Positions 16,450-25,300 of a stretch of DNA of 51,180 nt are shown here, piece by piece. The first letter of the stretch is position 1; each line of letters opens with the position of its first letter. Below the pieces are notes generated by a model that did no database searches, was not told the origin of the DNA, and worked only from the letters and a program-made list of their open reading frames with translations. The stretch is from Marivirga sp. (GTDB lineage: Bacteria; Bacteroidota; Bacteroidia; Cytophagales; Cyclobacteriaceae), in contig NZ_JAGXGF010000021.1 in NCBI RefSeq assembly GCF_024636815.1, positions 1 through 51,180 of the forward strand, in the 5' to 3' direction. A program made the translations under genes and the position numbers.

Positions 16450-18291
16450 ATGAACTTTCGACCAAAAAAAGATAAAAAAACACTAGTTTTTGCTTATGCA
16501 GTAAGTTTAATTGTAGCCCTTGTTTTTTCTATTACGATCATAATCATTTATGAATACTATAAAAAACAAAAATCCCAACAATTACATTCTGAATTAAATT
16601 TAGTAGCGGAAAAAATCAGAAAAATAATGACCAATAGTAATCTGGCCGCTTTTTCTATTGGTTTAACAGTAGATCCACATCATGATACCGTACTTAATTT
16701 TGAGTATGTGGCAAAAGAAATTTCAGAACAACATCCTTACCTTTATGGAGTCCAAATTTTAAAGAAGGGTAAAATTCAATATGTCTATCCCTATGACATA
16801 CATCAATCAGTGATTGGATTTGATATCTTAGATAATCTAACTTCAAAAAGGGAGGCGCAGCACGCCATTGATAAAAAGGGAATTTATTATGCAGGTCCGT
16901 TGGATTTTAAACAGGGAGGGAAGGGTATTATTGGTCGATTGCCTATTTTTCATGAAAACGAATTCTGGGGTTTTTCAGCTGTATTGATTAATATGGAAGA
17001 CTTTTTAAATTTCTCAGGAATAAGCGATTCAAAAATTGAAAATATAAGTTTTCAGTTTTCAAAAGTAAATCCAAATACTTCTAAATTAGAAAATTTTACT
17101 CCCAATAAAATCAAAAGTAATTTTTTCTTAGATTATACATTTGAAGAATCGGGTTGGATAATAACAGCCTATTATAAACAAGACTTTGTTGTATATTTAA
17201 TATTGCTATTAGTGATTTTTTTGGCCTTGGCTTCATCAATAGGGTCTGGATTATTTACCTATCAATTATTGAAAAAACCTGTTGAACTGAAATCATTATT
17301 GTCTGACAAAACCCGGGAAATTGAGGAAAACAATGAATATTTATCATCAATGGTTCAAGCAATCCCTGATTTAATATTTGTATATGATAAAGACGCAAGA
17401 TACCTTGATTTCCATGCTTATCAGTTGTCACTCTTATATTATCAGCCTAAGGAGTTTATTGGAAAATCCACATATGAATTATTTGATGAGGAATTTGCGA
17501 AAAACATTCATAATGCTGTTAAAATGGCTTTAAGTTCAGAAAAAATTATGGAATATTCGTATCATTTGGATATTAATGAAGAAAGAAAATACTTTGAATC
17601 CAGATATATGGCAATAAATTCCGAAAAAGTACTAGCTGTGGTTCGGGAAGTTACAGAAAGTAAATTGTCAGCAGAAAAGCTGGAAAAAAGCGAGCAAAAA
17701 TATAGGAATTTAGTATCACAAGCCTCCGATGCTATTTTTCTTTCTGAAGGTAATGGCAATTTACTAGAGCTTAACCAAATTGGCCATGAAATGACTTCTA
17801 TATCTGTTGATAACGACAACATTGATACTATTAACCTAAATGATTTTATTAAACTTCAAGACAAGCCAACACAAAAATTGACCGATGTGATTAAGGAATT
17901 TGGGACTACATTGGAAGAAGCAGTTCTTATTTCCCGTAATGGAAAATATATTCCTGTTGAAATAAGTTGTAAGATTACAGAAGAACGCCAAATTCAGGGA
18001 ATAATACGGGATATTTCCCCAAGGAAGAATTTTGTTAAATCAATTCAAAAGCAAAATGAAAAACTAAAAGAAATTGCTTGGATTCAAAGTCATGAAGTGA
18101 GGGCTCCATTAGCTAGACTTTTAGGATTATTGAATTTTCTTGAAAATTATCATAATATTAGTCACATTGATAAAATCAAGGTGATTCATTCTATAAGAAG
18201 TAGCGCTGAACAATTGGATATTATTATCCGTGATGTTGTAAATAGAACACAACTAGCTGAAAATGCTGCTCATAATCGGGAATTTAACTAA
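16450..18291 (+). CDS. CHASE-PAS-PAS sensor with DHp domain but no ATPase domain
   Basis: A 613-residue membrane sensor. In order: membrane helix 11-34; an extracytoplasmic CHASE-like domain about 70-190, including a LYGVQILKKGKIQYVYP core; helix 248-270; PAS domains near 297-403 and 415-525 (each with the typical IPDLIFVYD or ASDAIFLSE entry strand); then a DHp helix with H-box SHEVRAPLARLLGLL and His548. It stops about 65 residues later with no N or G box. The next gene starts 77 bases on in a different context, so this is not a simple frameshift. Without an ATPase domain it cannot autophosphorylate alone. It could be phosphorylated by, or pair with, a complete kinase, or pass a ligand signal through the helices. 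Confidence 0.82.
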   Translation: MNFRPKKDKKTLVFAYAVSLIVALVFSITIIIIYEYYKKQKSQQLHSELNLVAEKIRKIMTNSNLAAFSIGLTVDPHHDTVLNFEYVAKEISEQHPYLYGVQILKKGKIQYVYPYDIHQSVIGFDILDNLTSKREAQHAIDKKGIYYAGPLDFKQGGKGIIGRLPIFHENEFWGFSAVLINMEDFLNFSGISDSKIENISFQFSKVNPNTSKLENFTPNKIKSNFFLDYTFEESGWIITAYYKQDFVVYLILLLVIFLALASSIGSGLFTYQLLKKPVELKSLLSDKTREIEENNEYLSSMVQAIPDLIFVYDKDARYLDFHAYQLSLLYYQPKEFIGKSTYELFDEEFAKNIHNAVKMALSSEKIMEYSYHLDINEERKYFESRYMAINSEKVLAVVREVTESKLSAEKLEKSEQKYRNLVSQASDAIFLSEGNGNLLELNQIGHEMTSISVDNDNIDTINLNDFIKLQDKPTQKLTDVIKEFGTTLEEAVLISRNGKYIPVEISCKITEERQIQGIIRDISPRKNFVKSIQKQNEKLKEIAWIQSHEVRAPLARLLGLLNFLENYHNISHIDKIKVIHSIRSSAEQLDIIIRDVVNRTQLAENAAHNREFN

Positions 18292-18323
18292 TCCTTAGCT
18301 ATATATCCCTGCTATTCATTACC

Positions 18324-18354
18324 TTTGATTCAAACTGAAAAGTTTCAAATCAAA
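18324..18354 (+). promoter_or_regulatory. Hairpin just before the first DEAD-box helicase
   Basis: TTTGATT (18324-18330) pairs with AATCAAA (18348-18354). AAACT (18332-18336) pairs with AGTTT (18341-18345) across a GAAA loop, with one unpaired base on each side. An A-run, not a T-run, follows, so it is no terminator for the upstream gene. It would lie in the 5' leader of the helicase mRNA if transcription starts upstream. Confidence 0.45.
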
Positions 18355-18367
18355 AAAAATTAAGAAA

Positions 18368-19582
18368 TTGGAATTTAAACAATTAAACTTTCATCCTACA
18401 CTAAGTGAAGGCTTGGAAATGATGGGCTTTCAAAAAGCCACCCCCATACAGACAGAAGCCATTCCTAAAATATTAGAAGGCAAAGATTTAATAGCCTGTG
18501 CTCAAACAGGAACCGGTAAAACAGCCGCTTTTGTATTGCCCGTATTACATAAAATTGCTATTGGCGGTGAAACAAAAGGTGTGAATACCTTAATAATAGC
18601 CCCAACTCGCGAGCTCGTACAACAAATTGATCAGCAAATAGAAGGCTTTTCTTATTTCACCAATGCTAGTAGTATAGCCATTTATGGTGGTGGAGACGGT
18701 GCAGCCTGGGAGCAACAGAAGAAAGCTATCAGAGCAGGAGTAGATATTTTAGTAGCTACTCCAGGGAGACTTATTGCGCTACTTAATTCTAATGAAACGC
18801 AATTGGATAATGTTCAGCATCTGGTTTTAGATGAAGCCGATAGAATGTTGGATATGGGATTTCATGATGATATCATGAGGATTGTAAAACAGTTACCAGA
18901 GAAAAGACAAACGCTTTTGTTTTCAGCTACTATGCCTCCGAAAATTAAAAAATTAGCGGGAGCTATATTAAATAACCCTGAAGAAATTAGCTTATCTATT
19001 TCAAAACCTGCTGCTGGAATATCTCAGAAGGCTTTTTTAGCTCATGATGGACAAAAAACACCATTATTAAAATTTATTTTAGGCTCAGGAATCTATGAAA
19101 CGGCTATAGTTTTTGCAGGTAAAAAAGATAAAGTAAAATCTTTAGAGCGCGACTTGAAAGATATTGGCATGTCGGTAAAAGCTTTTTCCAGTGATTTAGA
19201 TCAAAAGGAAAGAGAACTAATCATGCGTGATTTTAGAGCAAAAAAAGTTCAGGTATTAATAGGTACAGATATTATTTCTCGTGGAATTGATGTCGAGAAT
19301 ATAAGCTTAGTTGTGAATTATGATGTCCCTGGTGATCCGGAGGATTATGTTCATAGAATCGGCAGAACTGCTCGTGCAGCCACTAAAGGTGAAGCCATAA
19401 CTTTTATCAATGAAATGGATATGGAGAAATTCAACCGCATTGAAGGGTTGATTGAGAAATCAATCATGAAGACCAATAGCTTGCCTAACCAGATTGGTCA
19501 AGGTCCTGAATATGAGGAAAATGCCCGCAAAAGAAAGCCTTCTGGTTTTAAAAAGAAAAAATCTTTCAAAAGAAGGAATTAA
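18368..19582 (+). CDS. DEAD-box ATP-dependent RNA helicase (RhlE-like)
   Basis: A 404-residue RNA helicase with all family motifs in order: Q motif (KATPIQTEAIP, 23-33), Walker A AQTGTGKT (45-52), PTREL, DEAD within VLDEADRMLDMGF (near 150), SAT, then in the second RecA domain HRIGRTARA. A short Lys/Arg-rich tail (KRKPSGFKKKKSFKRRN) should help RNA binding, as in RhlE-type helicases involved in ribosome assembly and RNA decay. The start is TTG 18368; the family's conserved N-terminal Phe block begins at once, so no longer form is needed. A second helicase gene begins 20 bases after the stop, and the two are probably co-transcribed. Confidence 0.93.
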   Translation: MEFKQLNFHPTLSEGLEMMGFQKATPIQTEAIPKILEGKDLIACAQTGTGKTAAFVLPVLHKIAIGGETKGVNTLIIAPTRELVQQIDQQIEGFSYFTNASSIAIYGGGDGAAWEQQKKAIRAGVDILVATPGRLIALLNSNETQLDNVQHLVLDEADRMLDMGFHDDIMRIVKQLPEKRQTLLFSATMPPKIKKLAGAILNNPEEISLSISKPAAGISQKAFLAHDGQKTPLLKFILGSGIYETAIVFAGKKDKVKSLERDLKDIGMSVKAFSSDLDQKERELIMRDFRAKKVQVLIGTDIISRGIDVENISLVVNYDVPGDPEDYVHRIGRTARAATKGEAITFINEMDMEKFNRIEGLIEKSIMKTNSLPNQIGQGPEYEENARKRKPSGFKKKKSFKRRN

Positions 19583-19602
19583 TAATTTCAGTAAAATATA
19601 AC

Positions 19603-20718
19603 ATGACATTCAAAGAATTAGGAATATCCGATAAACTCATCAAAGGTTTATCAGAATTGAATATAAAGAATCCGACCAAGATTCAGGAATTAGTTATTGG
19701 TCATTTAATGCAGAATACTGGAGATTTAGTGGCCCAAGCACAGACCGGTACGGGTAAAACTGCTGCTTTTGGATTACCCATTTTAGAAAGAATCAATCCT
19801 AAAGATGATAAAATTCAAGCTGTGATTTTATCTCCAACAAGAGAGTTAGCACAACAAATCAAACATCAACTTTTCAAGTTTACTAAATATTCTGACCAGG
19901 TATTTATGGAGGTTGTTTTTGGTGGAGAGAAAATTGACAAGCAAATTCAAAATTTGAAAAGACCTACTCAAATTTTAGTAGCTACTCCCGGAAGATTGAA
20001 TGATTTAATCAGAAGAAAAGCAATAGATATTCGTGAGGCAAAGTTAATGGTGCTGGATGAAGCAGATGAGATGTTAAGCATGGGTTTCAAAAAGGATTTG
20101 GAATTCATCTTGAATACTATGAAGCACAAAAAGGATATTTGGTTATTCTCTGCCACTATTCCTACGGACATTAAATATATCATTAAGCAATATTTAGAGC
20201 CAAATGCTAAGCAAATACAAGCATCAGGCAATGAGTTAGTGAATGAGAAAATTATGCATCAATACGTACCATGCGATACGGATGAGAAAATGATGGTGCT
20301 GGATTATTTCTTGAAGACTCAGAAAAATGAAAGAGGTATTATTTTCTGTAATACTAAAAATTCAGCCAGAGCGCTTCACGAGAAACTTAATGCAAAGAAG
20401 ATTTCAACAGGAATTTTGGAAGGGGATATGCACCAAAAAGAAAGAGATAAAGAAATGAGAGCTTTCAAAAATAAAAAGCTTGATTTACTGATTGCTACTG
20501 ATGTTGCCGCAAGAGGAATAGATGTAGCTAATTTAGCTTTTGTAGTGCACTATGAAATTCCTAAGCAAGTTGATTACTATGTTCATAGAAGTGGAAGAAC
20601 TGCCAGAGCAGGTAAAACAGGAGTAAGTATGGCACTTTGTACAAAAAATGAAGTCACTCAAATCAAAAAAATCCAACAAGAGCTAGGAATTAAAATCAAA
20701 GCAGTTCCATTTGGCTGA
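19603..20718 (+). CDS. DEAD-box ATP-dependent RNA helicase, core only
   Basis: A 371-residue helicase with the same motif series: AQTGTGKT (around 45), PTRELAQQ, VLDEADEMLSMGF, SATIP, ATDVAARGIDV and HRSGRTARAG. It ends right after the second RecA domain (KAVPFG), without the basic or RNA-binding tail seen in DeaD or CshA, so RNA choice must come from the core or a partner. DEADEMLSMGF resembles the DeaD/CshA branch more than RhlE, so the tandem pair is not a recent duplication but two different subfamilies side by side. Likely roles are ribosome assembly or mRNA unwinding, often at low temperature. Confidence 0.93.
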   Translation: MTFKELGISDKLIKGLSELNIKNPTKIQELVIGHLMQNTGDLVAQAQTGTGKTAAFGLPILERINPKDDKIQAVILSPTRELAQQIKHQLFKFTKYSDQVFMEVVFGGEKIDKQIQNLKRPTQILVATPGRLNDLIRRKAIDIREAKLMVLDEADEMLSMGFKKDLEFILNTMKHKKDIWLFSATIPTDIKYIIKQYLEPNAKQIQASGNELVNEKIMHQYVPCDTDEKMMVLDYFLKTQKNERGIIFCNTKNSARALHEKLNAKKISTGILEGDMHQKERDKEMRAFKNKKLDLLIATDVAARGIDVANLAFVVHYEIPKQVDYYVHRSGRTARAGKTGVSMALCTKNEVTQIKKIQQELGIKIKAVPFG

Positions 20719-20738
20719 TTTTTTTCGGTCTGACGGTT

Positions 20739-20746
20739 TAATTTTG
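20739..20746 (+). promoter_or_regulatory. Candidate -7 box TAATTTTG
   Basis: A perfect TAnnTTTG match 20 bases after the helicase stop codon and 104 bases before the TPR lipoprotein start. If used, it would place the tandem palindromes at 20787-20813 inside the transcript leader rather than upstream of the promoter. Confidence 0.35.
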
Positions 20747-20784
20747 CACACCCAGTGGCAATCATATGCTGTAAGCTAAGTGAT

Positions 20785-20816
20785 TAATGTCCGACATTTG
20801 TAATGTCTGACATAAG
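20785..20816. promoter_or_regulatory. Two tandem operator-like palindromes
   Basis: ATGTCCGACAT (20787-20797) and ATGTCTGACAT (20803-20813) are each perfect 5-bp dyads around one central base. They sit in adjacent 16-bp direct repeats (20785-20800 and 20801-20816) that agree at 13 of 16 positions, with centres 16 bp apart. The pair lies 37 bases before the TPR lipoprotein ATG. This is the look of a cooperative binding site for a dimeric regulator. The regulator is not evident in the window. Confidence 0.6.
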
Positions 20817-20849
20817 CACATATTTCACATTTGCAGATATAATTTAAAA

Positions 20850-21869
20850 ATGAAAAATTTTATTCTATTTATATTTTTAATAGGGTTTTTGGCTTGTTCA
20901 ACTGAAGAGCAAAGACAGGAAAGTTTGATCCAAAAAGGATATCAATCTTTGGATAGAGGGCAAACTAAGCAGGCCTTTAATTATTTTCAAAGTGCTATTG
21001 ATATTAATAATGAAAATGCTTCAGCATGGAATGGTTTAGGCGTAACCCATTATCAAGACGGTCATCCTTATGAAGCAGTACAGGCATTTGGAAAAGCTGT
21101 GCAGTATAAAACAGATTATACAAGAGCATATTTCAATAGAAGTAATGCTTTTTATCAAACAGGAGAATACTATCGAGCGCTTGATGATTTAGAGCCTGTT
21201 TTAGAAGCTTATCAAGATTCAGCTTTTGCTCATTTAGCAAAAGGACTTGCTTTGGTTGGCTTAAAGAATTATGAAGAAGCAGAAGAGTCATTTTTAACAG
21301 CCTTGGAGCTCGATGCTGAAAATGCTGAAATTCATACCAACTTAGCTGCTGTTGCTTATTATCAGAAAGAGTATGAAGGGGCAATTAAATATCTGGATAA
21401 TGCGCTGGAATTAAATCCTAATGAGGCGAATGCCTGGAATTTATTAGCATTGGTACAGTCAGAGCAAGATAATTTTGAGAAGGCCCTGGAATCCGTAAAT
21501 AAAGCAATAGCATTACAAGCCGGCCAACCTTATTTTTTAAATAATAGGGGATATATCTACACTTTTTTAGGTGAGTTTGACAAAGCATATTCTGATTTAA
21601 GAAAAAGTATAGTGTCAGATGAAAAAAATCCATTTGTCTATCGAAATCTAGGTATCCTTGCTCTTAAAAAAGGCGATTATACTGGGGCTACAAGACAATT
21701 AGAAAATGCTTTAGAGAAAAGAAACGATTTACCGTCAACACATTTTTACCTAGGGGAAACTTTAAGATTAAATGATCAATTGAAGGAGGCTTGTATTGCT
21801 TACAAAGCTTCAGCTGAACTTCAAGAAACGAAAGGAATAGAAGCATTTCAGAAATACTGCAATGATTAA
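20850..21869 (+). CDS. TPR-repeat lipoprotein
   Basis: A 339-residue lipoprotein with a signal peptide ending in a lipobox at Cys16 (GFLAC). The rest is about eight consecutive tetratricopeptide repeats, for example ASAWNGLGVTHYQDGHPYEA, NAWNLLALVQSEQDNFEKAL and PFVYRNLGILALKKGDYTGA, forming a continuous helical scaffold of the kind that binds protein tails. It is probably attached to the inner or outer membrane, facing the periplasm. The two palindromes upstream suggest that it is regulated. It is not adjacent to any obvious T9SS or secretion gene, so the partner is unknown. It differs from the other TPR gene at 10266 in having a lipid anchor and a more regular repeat array. Confidence 0.87.
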   Translation: MKNFILFIFLIGFLACSTEEQRQESLIQKGYQSLDRGQTKQAFNYFQSAIDINNENASAWNGLGVTHYQDGHPYEAVQAFGKAVQYKTDYTRAYFNRSNAFYQTGEYYRALDDLEPVLEAYQDSAFAHLAKGLALVGLKNYEEAEESFLTALELDAENAEIHTNLAAVAYYQKEYEGAIKYLDNALELNPNEANAWNLLALVQSEQDNFEKALESVNKAIALQAGQPYFLNNRGYIYTFLGEFDKAYSDLRKSIVSDEKNPFVYRNLGILALKKGDYTGATRQLENALEKRNDLPSTHFYLGETLRLNDQLKEACIAYKASAELQETKGIEAFQKYCND

Positions 21870-21911
21870 TATTCAAAACTCTAAATCTTCGGAATAAAAC
21901 AATAAATTCCT

Positions 21912-21919
21912 TACTTTTG
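21912..21919 (+). promoter_or_regulatory. Candidate promoter of ffh (TACTTTTG)
   Basis: TACTTTTG matches TAnnTTTG exactly, 22 bases before the ATG of ffh. TTCG at 21888-21891, 20 bases upstream, may serve as a weak -33 element. Confidence 0.55.
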
Positions 21920-21941
21920 CCCAAAATTTATCCATTAAGAT

Positions 21942-23273
21942 ATGTTCGATAACCTCAGTTATAAATTAGACCGCGCTTTTAAAACCCTGAAAGGTCAGGG
22001 ACAAATTACTGAAGTAAACGTAGCTACTACAGTTAAAGAAATCAGAAGAGCATTAGTAGATGCCGATGTGAATTTCAAAGTAGCTAAGGAAGTTACAGAT
22101 AGAATAAAAGAAGAAGCATTAGGACGTGATGTCCTTATCTCTGTTTCTCCTGGTCAGCTTTTGGTAAAAATTACTCAGGAAGAGTTAGCCAAAATGATGG
22201 GAGAGAAGCAAGAAGATATCTCCATTGAAGGTTCTCCTGCTACTATATTGATTTCAGGTTTACAAGGTTCAGGTAAAACTACTTTCTCTGGAAAATTAGC
22301 TAACCGACTTAAAAAACAAGGTAAGCAAGTTTTACTTGCTGCCTGTGATATCTACAGACCGGCCGCTATTGACCAGTTAAAGGTTTTAGGTGAGCAAATA
22401 GGAGTAGAGGTTTATGCTGAACCGGATAATAAAGACGCTGTAAAAATTGCTAATAATGCTGTTAAATTTGCTAAAGCCAATGGCAAAAGTGTAGTAATAG
22501 TCGATACTGCCGGTCGTTTGGCTGTGGATGAAACCATGATGAAGGAAATTTCAAGCTTGAAAAAAGAGCTAAAGCCTTCGGAGACATTATTTGTAGTGGA
22601 TTCAATGACAGGTCAGGATGCCGTTAATACTGCAAAGACCTTTAATGAGCAATTAGATTTTGATGGAGTTGTTTTAACCAAATTAGATGGTGATACTCGT
22701 GGTGGTGCTGCTTTATCTATTCGTAATGTAGTAGAAAAGCCAATCAAGTTTGTCAGCAGCGGTGAGAAAATGGACGCCATAGACCTTTTCTATCCAGATA
22801 GGATGGCTCAAAGGATTCTCGGAATGGGTGATGTGGTTTCTTTGGTTGAGAAAGCTCAGGAGACTTTTGACGAAGAAGAAACCAACCGACTTTCTAAGAA
22901 AATCCGCAAAAATCAGTTTGATTTTGAAGATTTCCTTTCTCAATTGCAACAGATCAAGAAAATGGGTAATGTAAAAGACCTTTTGGGAATGTTGCCTGGC
23001 ATGGGAAAACAAATTAAGGACTTGGATATTGATGATGACGCATTTAAGCCAGTTGAAGCTATTATCCGCTCTATGACTAAGGATGAGCGAACCAATCCCG
23101 AATTGATGAATGCTAGCAGAAAGCAAAGAATTGCCACTGGTAGTGGAACTTCTGTACAGGAAATCAATAATCTTTTGAAGCAATTTAAAGATATGAGAAA
23201 GATGATGAAAACAATGAATAAAATGAGCGGAAGCAAAAGAGGCTTAGCTGGTTTTAATCCATTTGGCAAATAA
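21942..23273 (+). CDS. ffh: Signal recognition particle protein Ffh
   Basis: A 443-residue SRP54 GTPase, which with 4.5S RNA binds signal sequences on nascent membrane proteins and delivers ribosomes to FtsY. The N domain (1-90) leads to the G domain with the P-loop GLQGSGKTT (about 105), DTAGR and the TKLDGDTRGGAA region (about 245). The C-terminal M domain (about 300-443) has the Met-rich helices (KMGNVKDLLGMLPGMGK and the tail KDMRKMMKTMNKMSG) that grip signal sequences and RNA. The length is normal for the family. It has its own promoter candidate and a strong terminator, so it is probably monocistronic. The SRP RNA gene is not seen nearby. Confidence 0.97.
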   Translation: MFDNLSYKLDRAFKTLKGQGQITEVNVATTVKEIRRALVDADVNFKVAKEVTDRIKEEALGRDVLISVSPGQLLVKITQEELAKMMGEKQEDISIEGSPATILISGLQGSGKTTFSGKLANRLKKQGKQVLLAACDIYRPAAIDQLKVLGEQIGVEVYAEPDNKDAVKIANNAVKFAKANGKSVVIVDTAGRLAVDETMMKEISSLKKELKPSETLFVVDSMTGQDAVNTAKTFNEQLDFDGVVLTKLDGDTRGGAALSIRNVVEKPIKFVSSGEKMDAIDLFYPDRMAQRILGMGDVVSLVEKAQETFDEEETNRLSKKIRKNQFDFEDFLSQLQQIKKMGNVKDLLGMLPGMGKQIKDLDIDDDAFKPVEAIIRSMTKDERTNPELMNASRKQRIATGSGTSVQEINNLLKQFKDMRKMMKTMNKMSGSKRGLAGFNPFGK

Positions 23274-23318
23274 TATTTCATAAGTAATTGTTTTATTACA
23301 TTCTTTTTTAGAATTTAT

Positions 23319-23362
23319 AAAAAAAGCCTGATGTTACTTTATTAGTAGTATCAGGCTTTTTT
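23319..23362 (+). terminator. Strong Rho-independent terminator after ffh
   Basis: AAAAAAGCCTGAT (23320-23332) pairs with ATCAGGCTTTTTT (23350-23362). The pairing continues inward through TTACT/AGTAG with G-T wobbles to a TTATT loop. Poly-A and poly-T flanks could make it work in both directions. Confidence 0.9.
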
Positions 23363-23612
23363 ATGAAATAGAAATTTGTAATAAGCTTATTCTCAATATT
23401 ATAGACTATAATTGTACGGTTACTAATCTTTATATTTAATATTATAATCAAATATATTTTTAATTTTATATAATCATTTCTTGTTTTTAAGTATAATATT
23501 TTATTAAATTGACACTTGAATTAAATAAGTGTAAAACGCTGATAATTAAAGTGTTTAGTTTATTTTAAAATCTATTAAACTTTTTATCTTTAATAGAATT
23601 ATATTTAGATAA

Positions 23613-24914
23613 GTGTTTGTGAAAAACTATTTCAACTATTCCATTTTTCTTACAATTACAAGCTTATTGCTTTTAATAGTTATACAACCTATTGAGGCAT
23701 CCGCTATTCAATCTTCCATAGTTAGTTCCAAGACTATGATTATTAGCTATTTATTTGAGACAGAAGCTTTATACCTTACGAGCACTATTAAAACGATTTC
23801 CCTTATAATATTAAGTTTTGGAATTTTTGGTATTGCCTTTAATTTCATCAATTTAAGTTCTAACCGAATTAAAAGGCATAATGATTATTTGGAAAGTTTA
23901 GTAAAGGATAGGACTAAAACACTCGAAGAACAACACAGTCAGTTAAAAGCTCAAAATGAAGCTTATAAAGATGCACTTTCTCTCATTCAAGAACAAAAAG
24001 AGGAAATTGAAACTGCTCAGCAGGATCTCCTAATTAAAAATAAAGACCTTAAAGAAGCTTTTGAAGAAATTCAATCACAGAATGAATTATTAGACCACGA
24101 AAGAAGCAAACTGGAACAAGCTAAAAGAATCATTCAAGGTCAGAATACTAAGTTATTGGGTATTGCCAGAAACCTTGACCACAAAGTTCAGGAAAGGACT
24201 AAAGAGTTATCTGTTTCCAATAATCTTTTATTAGACAAGAATAAAGAATTAGATGAATTTATCTATAAGTCTGCTCATGATTTAAGAGGCCCAATCGCCC
24301 GATTTAAAGGTTTGAGTCAGCTTATACAAATGGAATATGAACAGGATAATGACATCTCAGACCATTTAAATCACTTAAATCATTCCGCCAATCATATGGA
24401 TAGCATGCTTAAGAGATTAAGTAATGTATATGAAATAAGTGCCAGACCTATTATTCCTCAAAAAATAAGTGTCGATATGATATTGGAAACGGTCTTTGAT
24501 AGACTCAAAACCGAGGAAAACCTTAATAATGTATCCATAGAATTGAATAATGAAATTAAGGAACCCATTCAAATTGATCCTAGCTTATTGCATTTAATAT
24601 TTAAAAATTTAATAGGAAACGCAGTTCGGTTTTATGATCCATTGAAATTGAATAAATGGGTTAAAGTAAAGATTGAAATAATTGATAAACAGTTAGTTAT
24701 CAGTGTTAAAGATAATGGTATCGGAATTAAAAAAGAGCAACAAGAAAATATATTTAACTTATTTTATGTTGGGTCTGAGTTACCAAAAGGCCCTGGACTA
24801 GGCTTATATATTTGCAAGATTATCACTAAAAAGTTAAATGGAGACATTAACTTAAATTATTCAGAAGTTGAAAAAGAAACTGAATTTAAAGCTTCTATTC
24901 CCATCGCTATTTAG
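23613..24914 (+). CDS. Membrane sensor histidine kinase with long coiled coil
   Basis: A 433-residue complete kinase. Two membrane segments (about 10-27 and 58-80) enclose a short outer loop of some 30 residues. A coiled coil with two ERT-type linkers (DRTKTLEEQ near 99 and ERTKELSVSN near 194) connects to the DHp domain with His222 in KSAHDLRGPIAR. The ATPase domain has the N box around Asn332-Asn336, G1 DNGIGI (367-372) and G2 GPGLGLY (393-399). The outer loop is too small for a typical ligand domain, so it may sense membrane state or a partner. No response regulator is adjacent. The start is GTG 23613 or GTG 23619. The 250-base AT-rich gap upstream holds a near-consensus TATCTTTA at 23585-23592. 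Confidence 0.9.
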   Translation: MFVKNYFNYSIFLTITSLLLLIVIQPIEASAIQSSIVSSKTMIISYLFETEALYLTSTIKTISLIILSFGIFGIAFNFINLSSNRIKRHNDYLESLVKDRTKTLEEQHSQLKAQNEAYKDALSLIQEQKEEIETAQQDLLIKNKDLKEAFEEIQSQNELLDHERSKLEQAKRIIQGQNTKLLGIARNLDHKVQERTKELSVSNNLLLDKNKELDEFIYKSAHDLRGPIARFKGLSQLIQMEYEQDNDISDHLNHLNHSANHMDSMLKRLSNVYEISARPIIPQKISVDMILETVFDRLKTEENLNNVSIELNNEIKEPIQIDPSLLHLIFKNLIGNAVRFYDPLKLNKWVKVKIEIIDKQLVISVKDNGIGIKKEQQENIFNLFYVGSELPKGPGLGLYICKIITKKLNGDINLNYSEVEKETEFKASIPIAI

Positions 24915-25129
24915 ATAGTATAGGTTTATACTCATATCTTGATGAGATATTATTGAGTCCCATGTAATTAACCTAATTTCTGTTTCAACAAACTTAAGTA
25001 AAACTAACTCGTATTAGTACATTATTATAACTCGCTCAAAATCAATAAACTGATTGACAAGGGTTGATTTATATACGAACCTTTCAATATTGATTAAGTC
25101 TCAATTTTGTAGAACCAAACTTTTTAAAA

Positions 25130-25300
25130 ATGAAAAAAATACAGCCTTATCAAATCGTCCTTTTTATTCTATTATCCTTCACTTTAAGTAGCTGTGAATT
25201 ACTTACAGGTGTTTTTGAAGCAGGTATATGGGTAGGAATTCTCATCGTAGTGGTCATAATTGCAATTATTATATGGGTAATTAAAAAAATATTTAGCTAG
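25130..25300 (+). CDS. Small lipoprotein with one membrane helix (56 residues)
   Basis: A 56-residue protein: signal with lipobox ending at Cys22 (LSSC), a short ELLTGVFEAG stretch, then one very hydrophobic helix (about 34-50, rich in Ile and Val) and a KKIF tail. The layout matches a family of tiny Bacteroidota proteins often mislabelled phosphatidate cytidylyltransferase, which it cannot be at this size. The likely form is a lipid-anchored, membrane-spanning mini-protein. A -7-like CAATTTTG at 25102-25109 lies 20 bases before the ATG. The flanking bases 24915-25129 and 25301-25602 show no other gene. Confidence 0.75.
   Translation: MKKIQPYQIVLFILLSFTLSSCELLTGVFEAGIWVGILIVVVIIAIIIWVIKKIFS

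Noticed and set aside
18292-18367. Frameshift explaining the missing ATPase domain of the 16450 gene
   Set aside because: None of the 76 bases before the helicase encode N- or G-box-like sequence in any frame, and the space is too small.
22713-23183. 156-codon minus-strand open frame inside ffh
   Set aside because: It lies wholly within the coding sequence of ffh, whose M-domain is fully conserved in the plus frame; the minus frame shows no recognisable domain.
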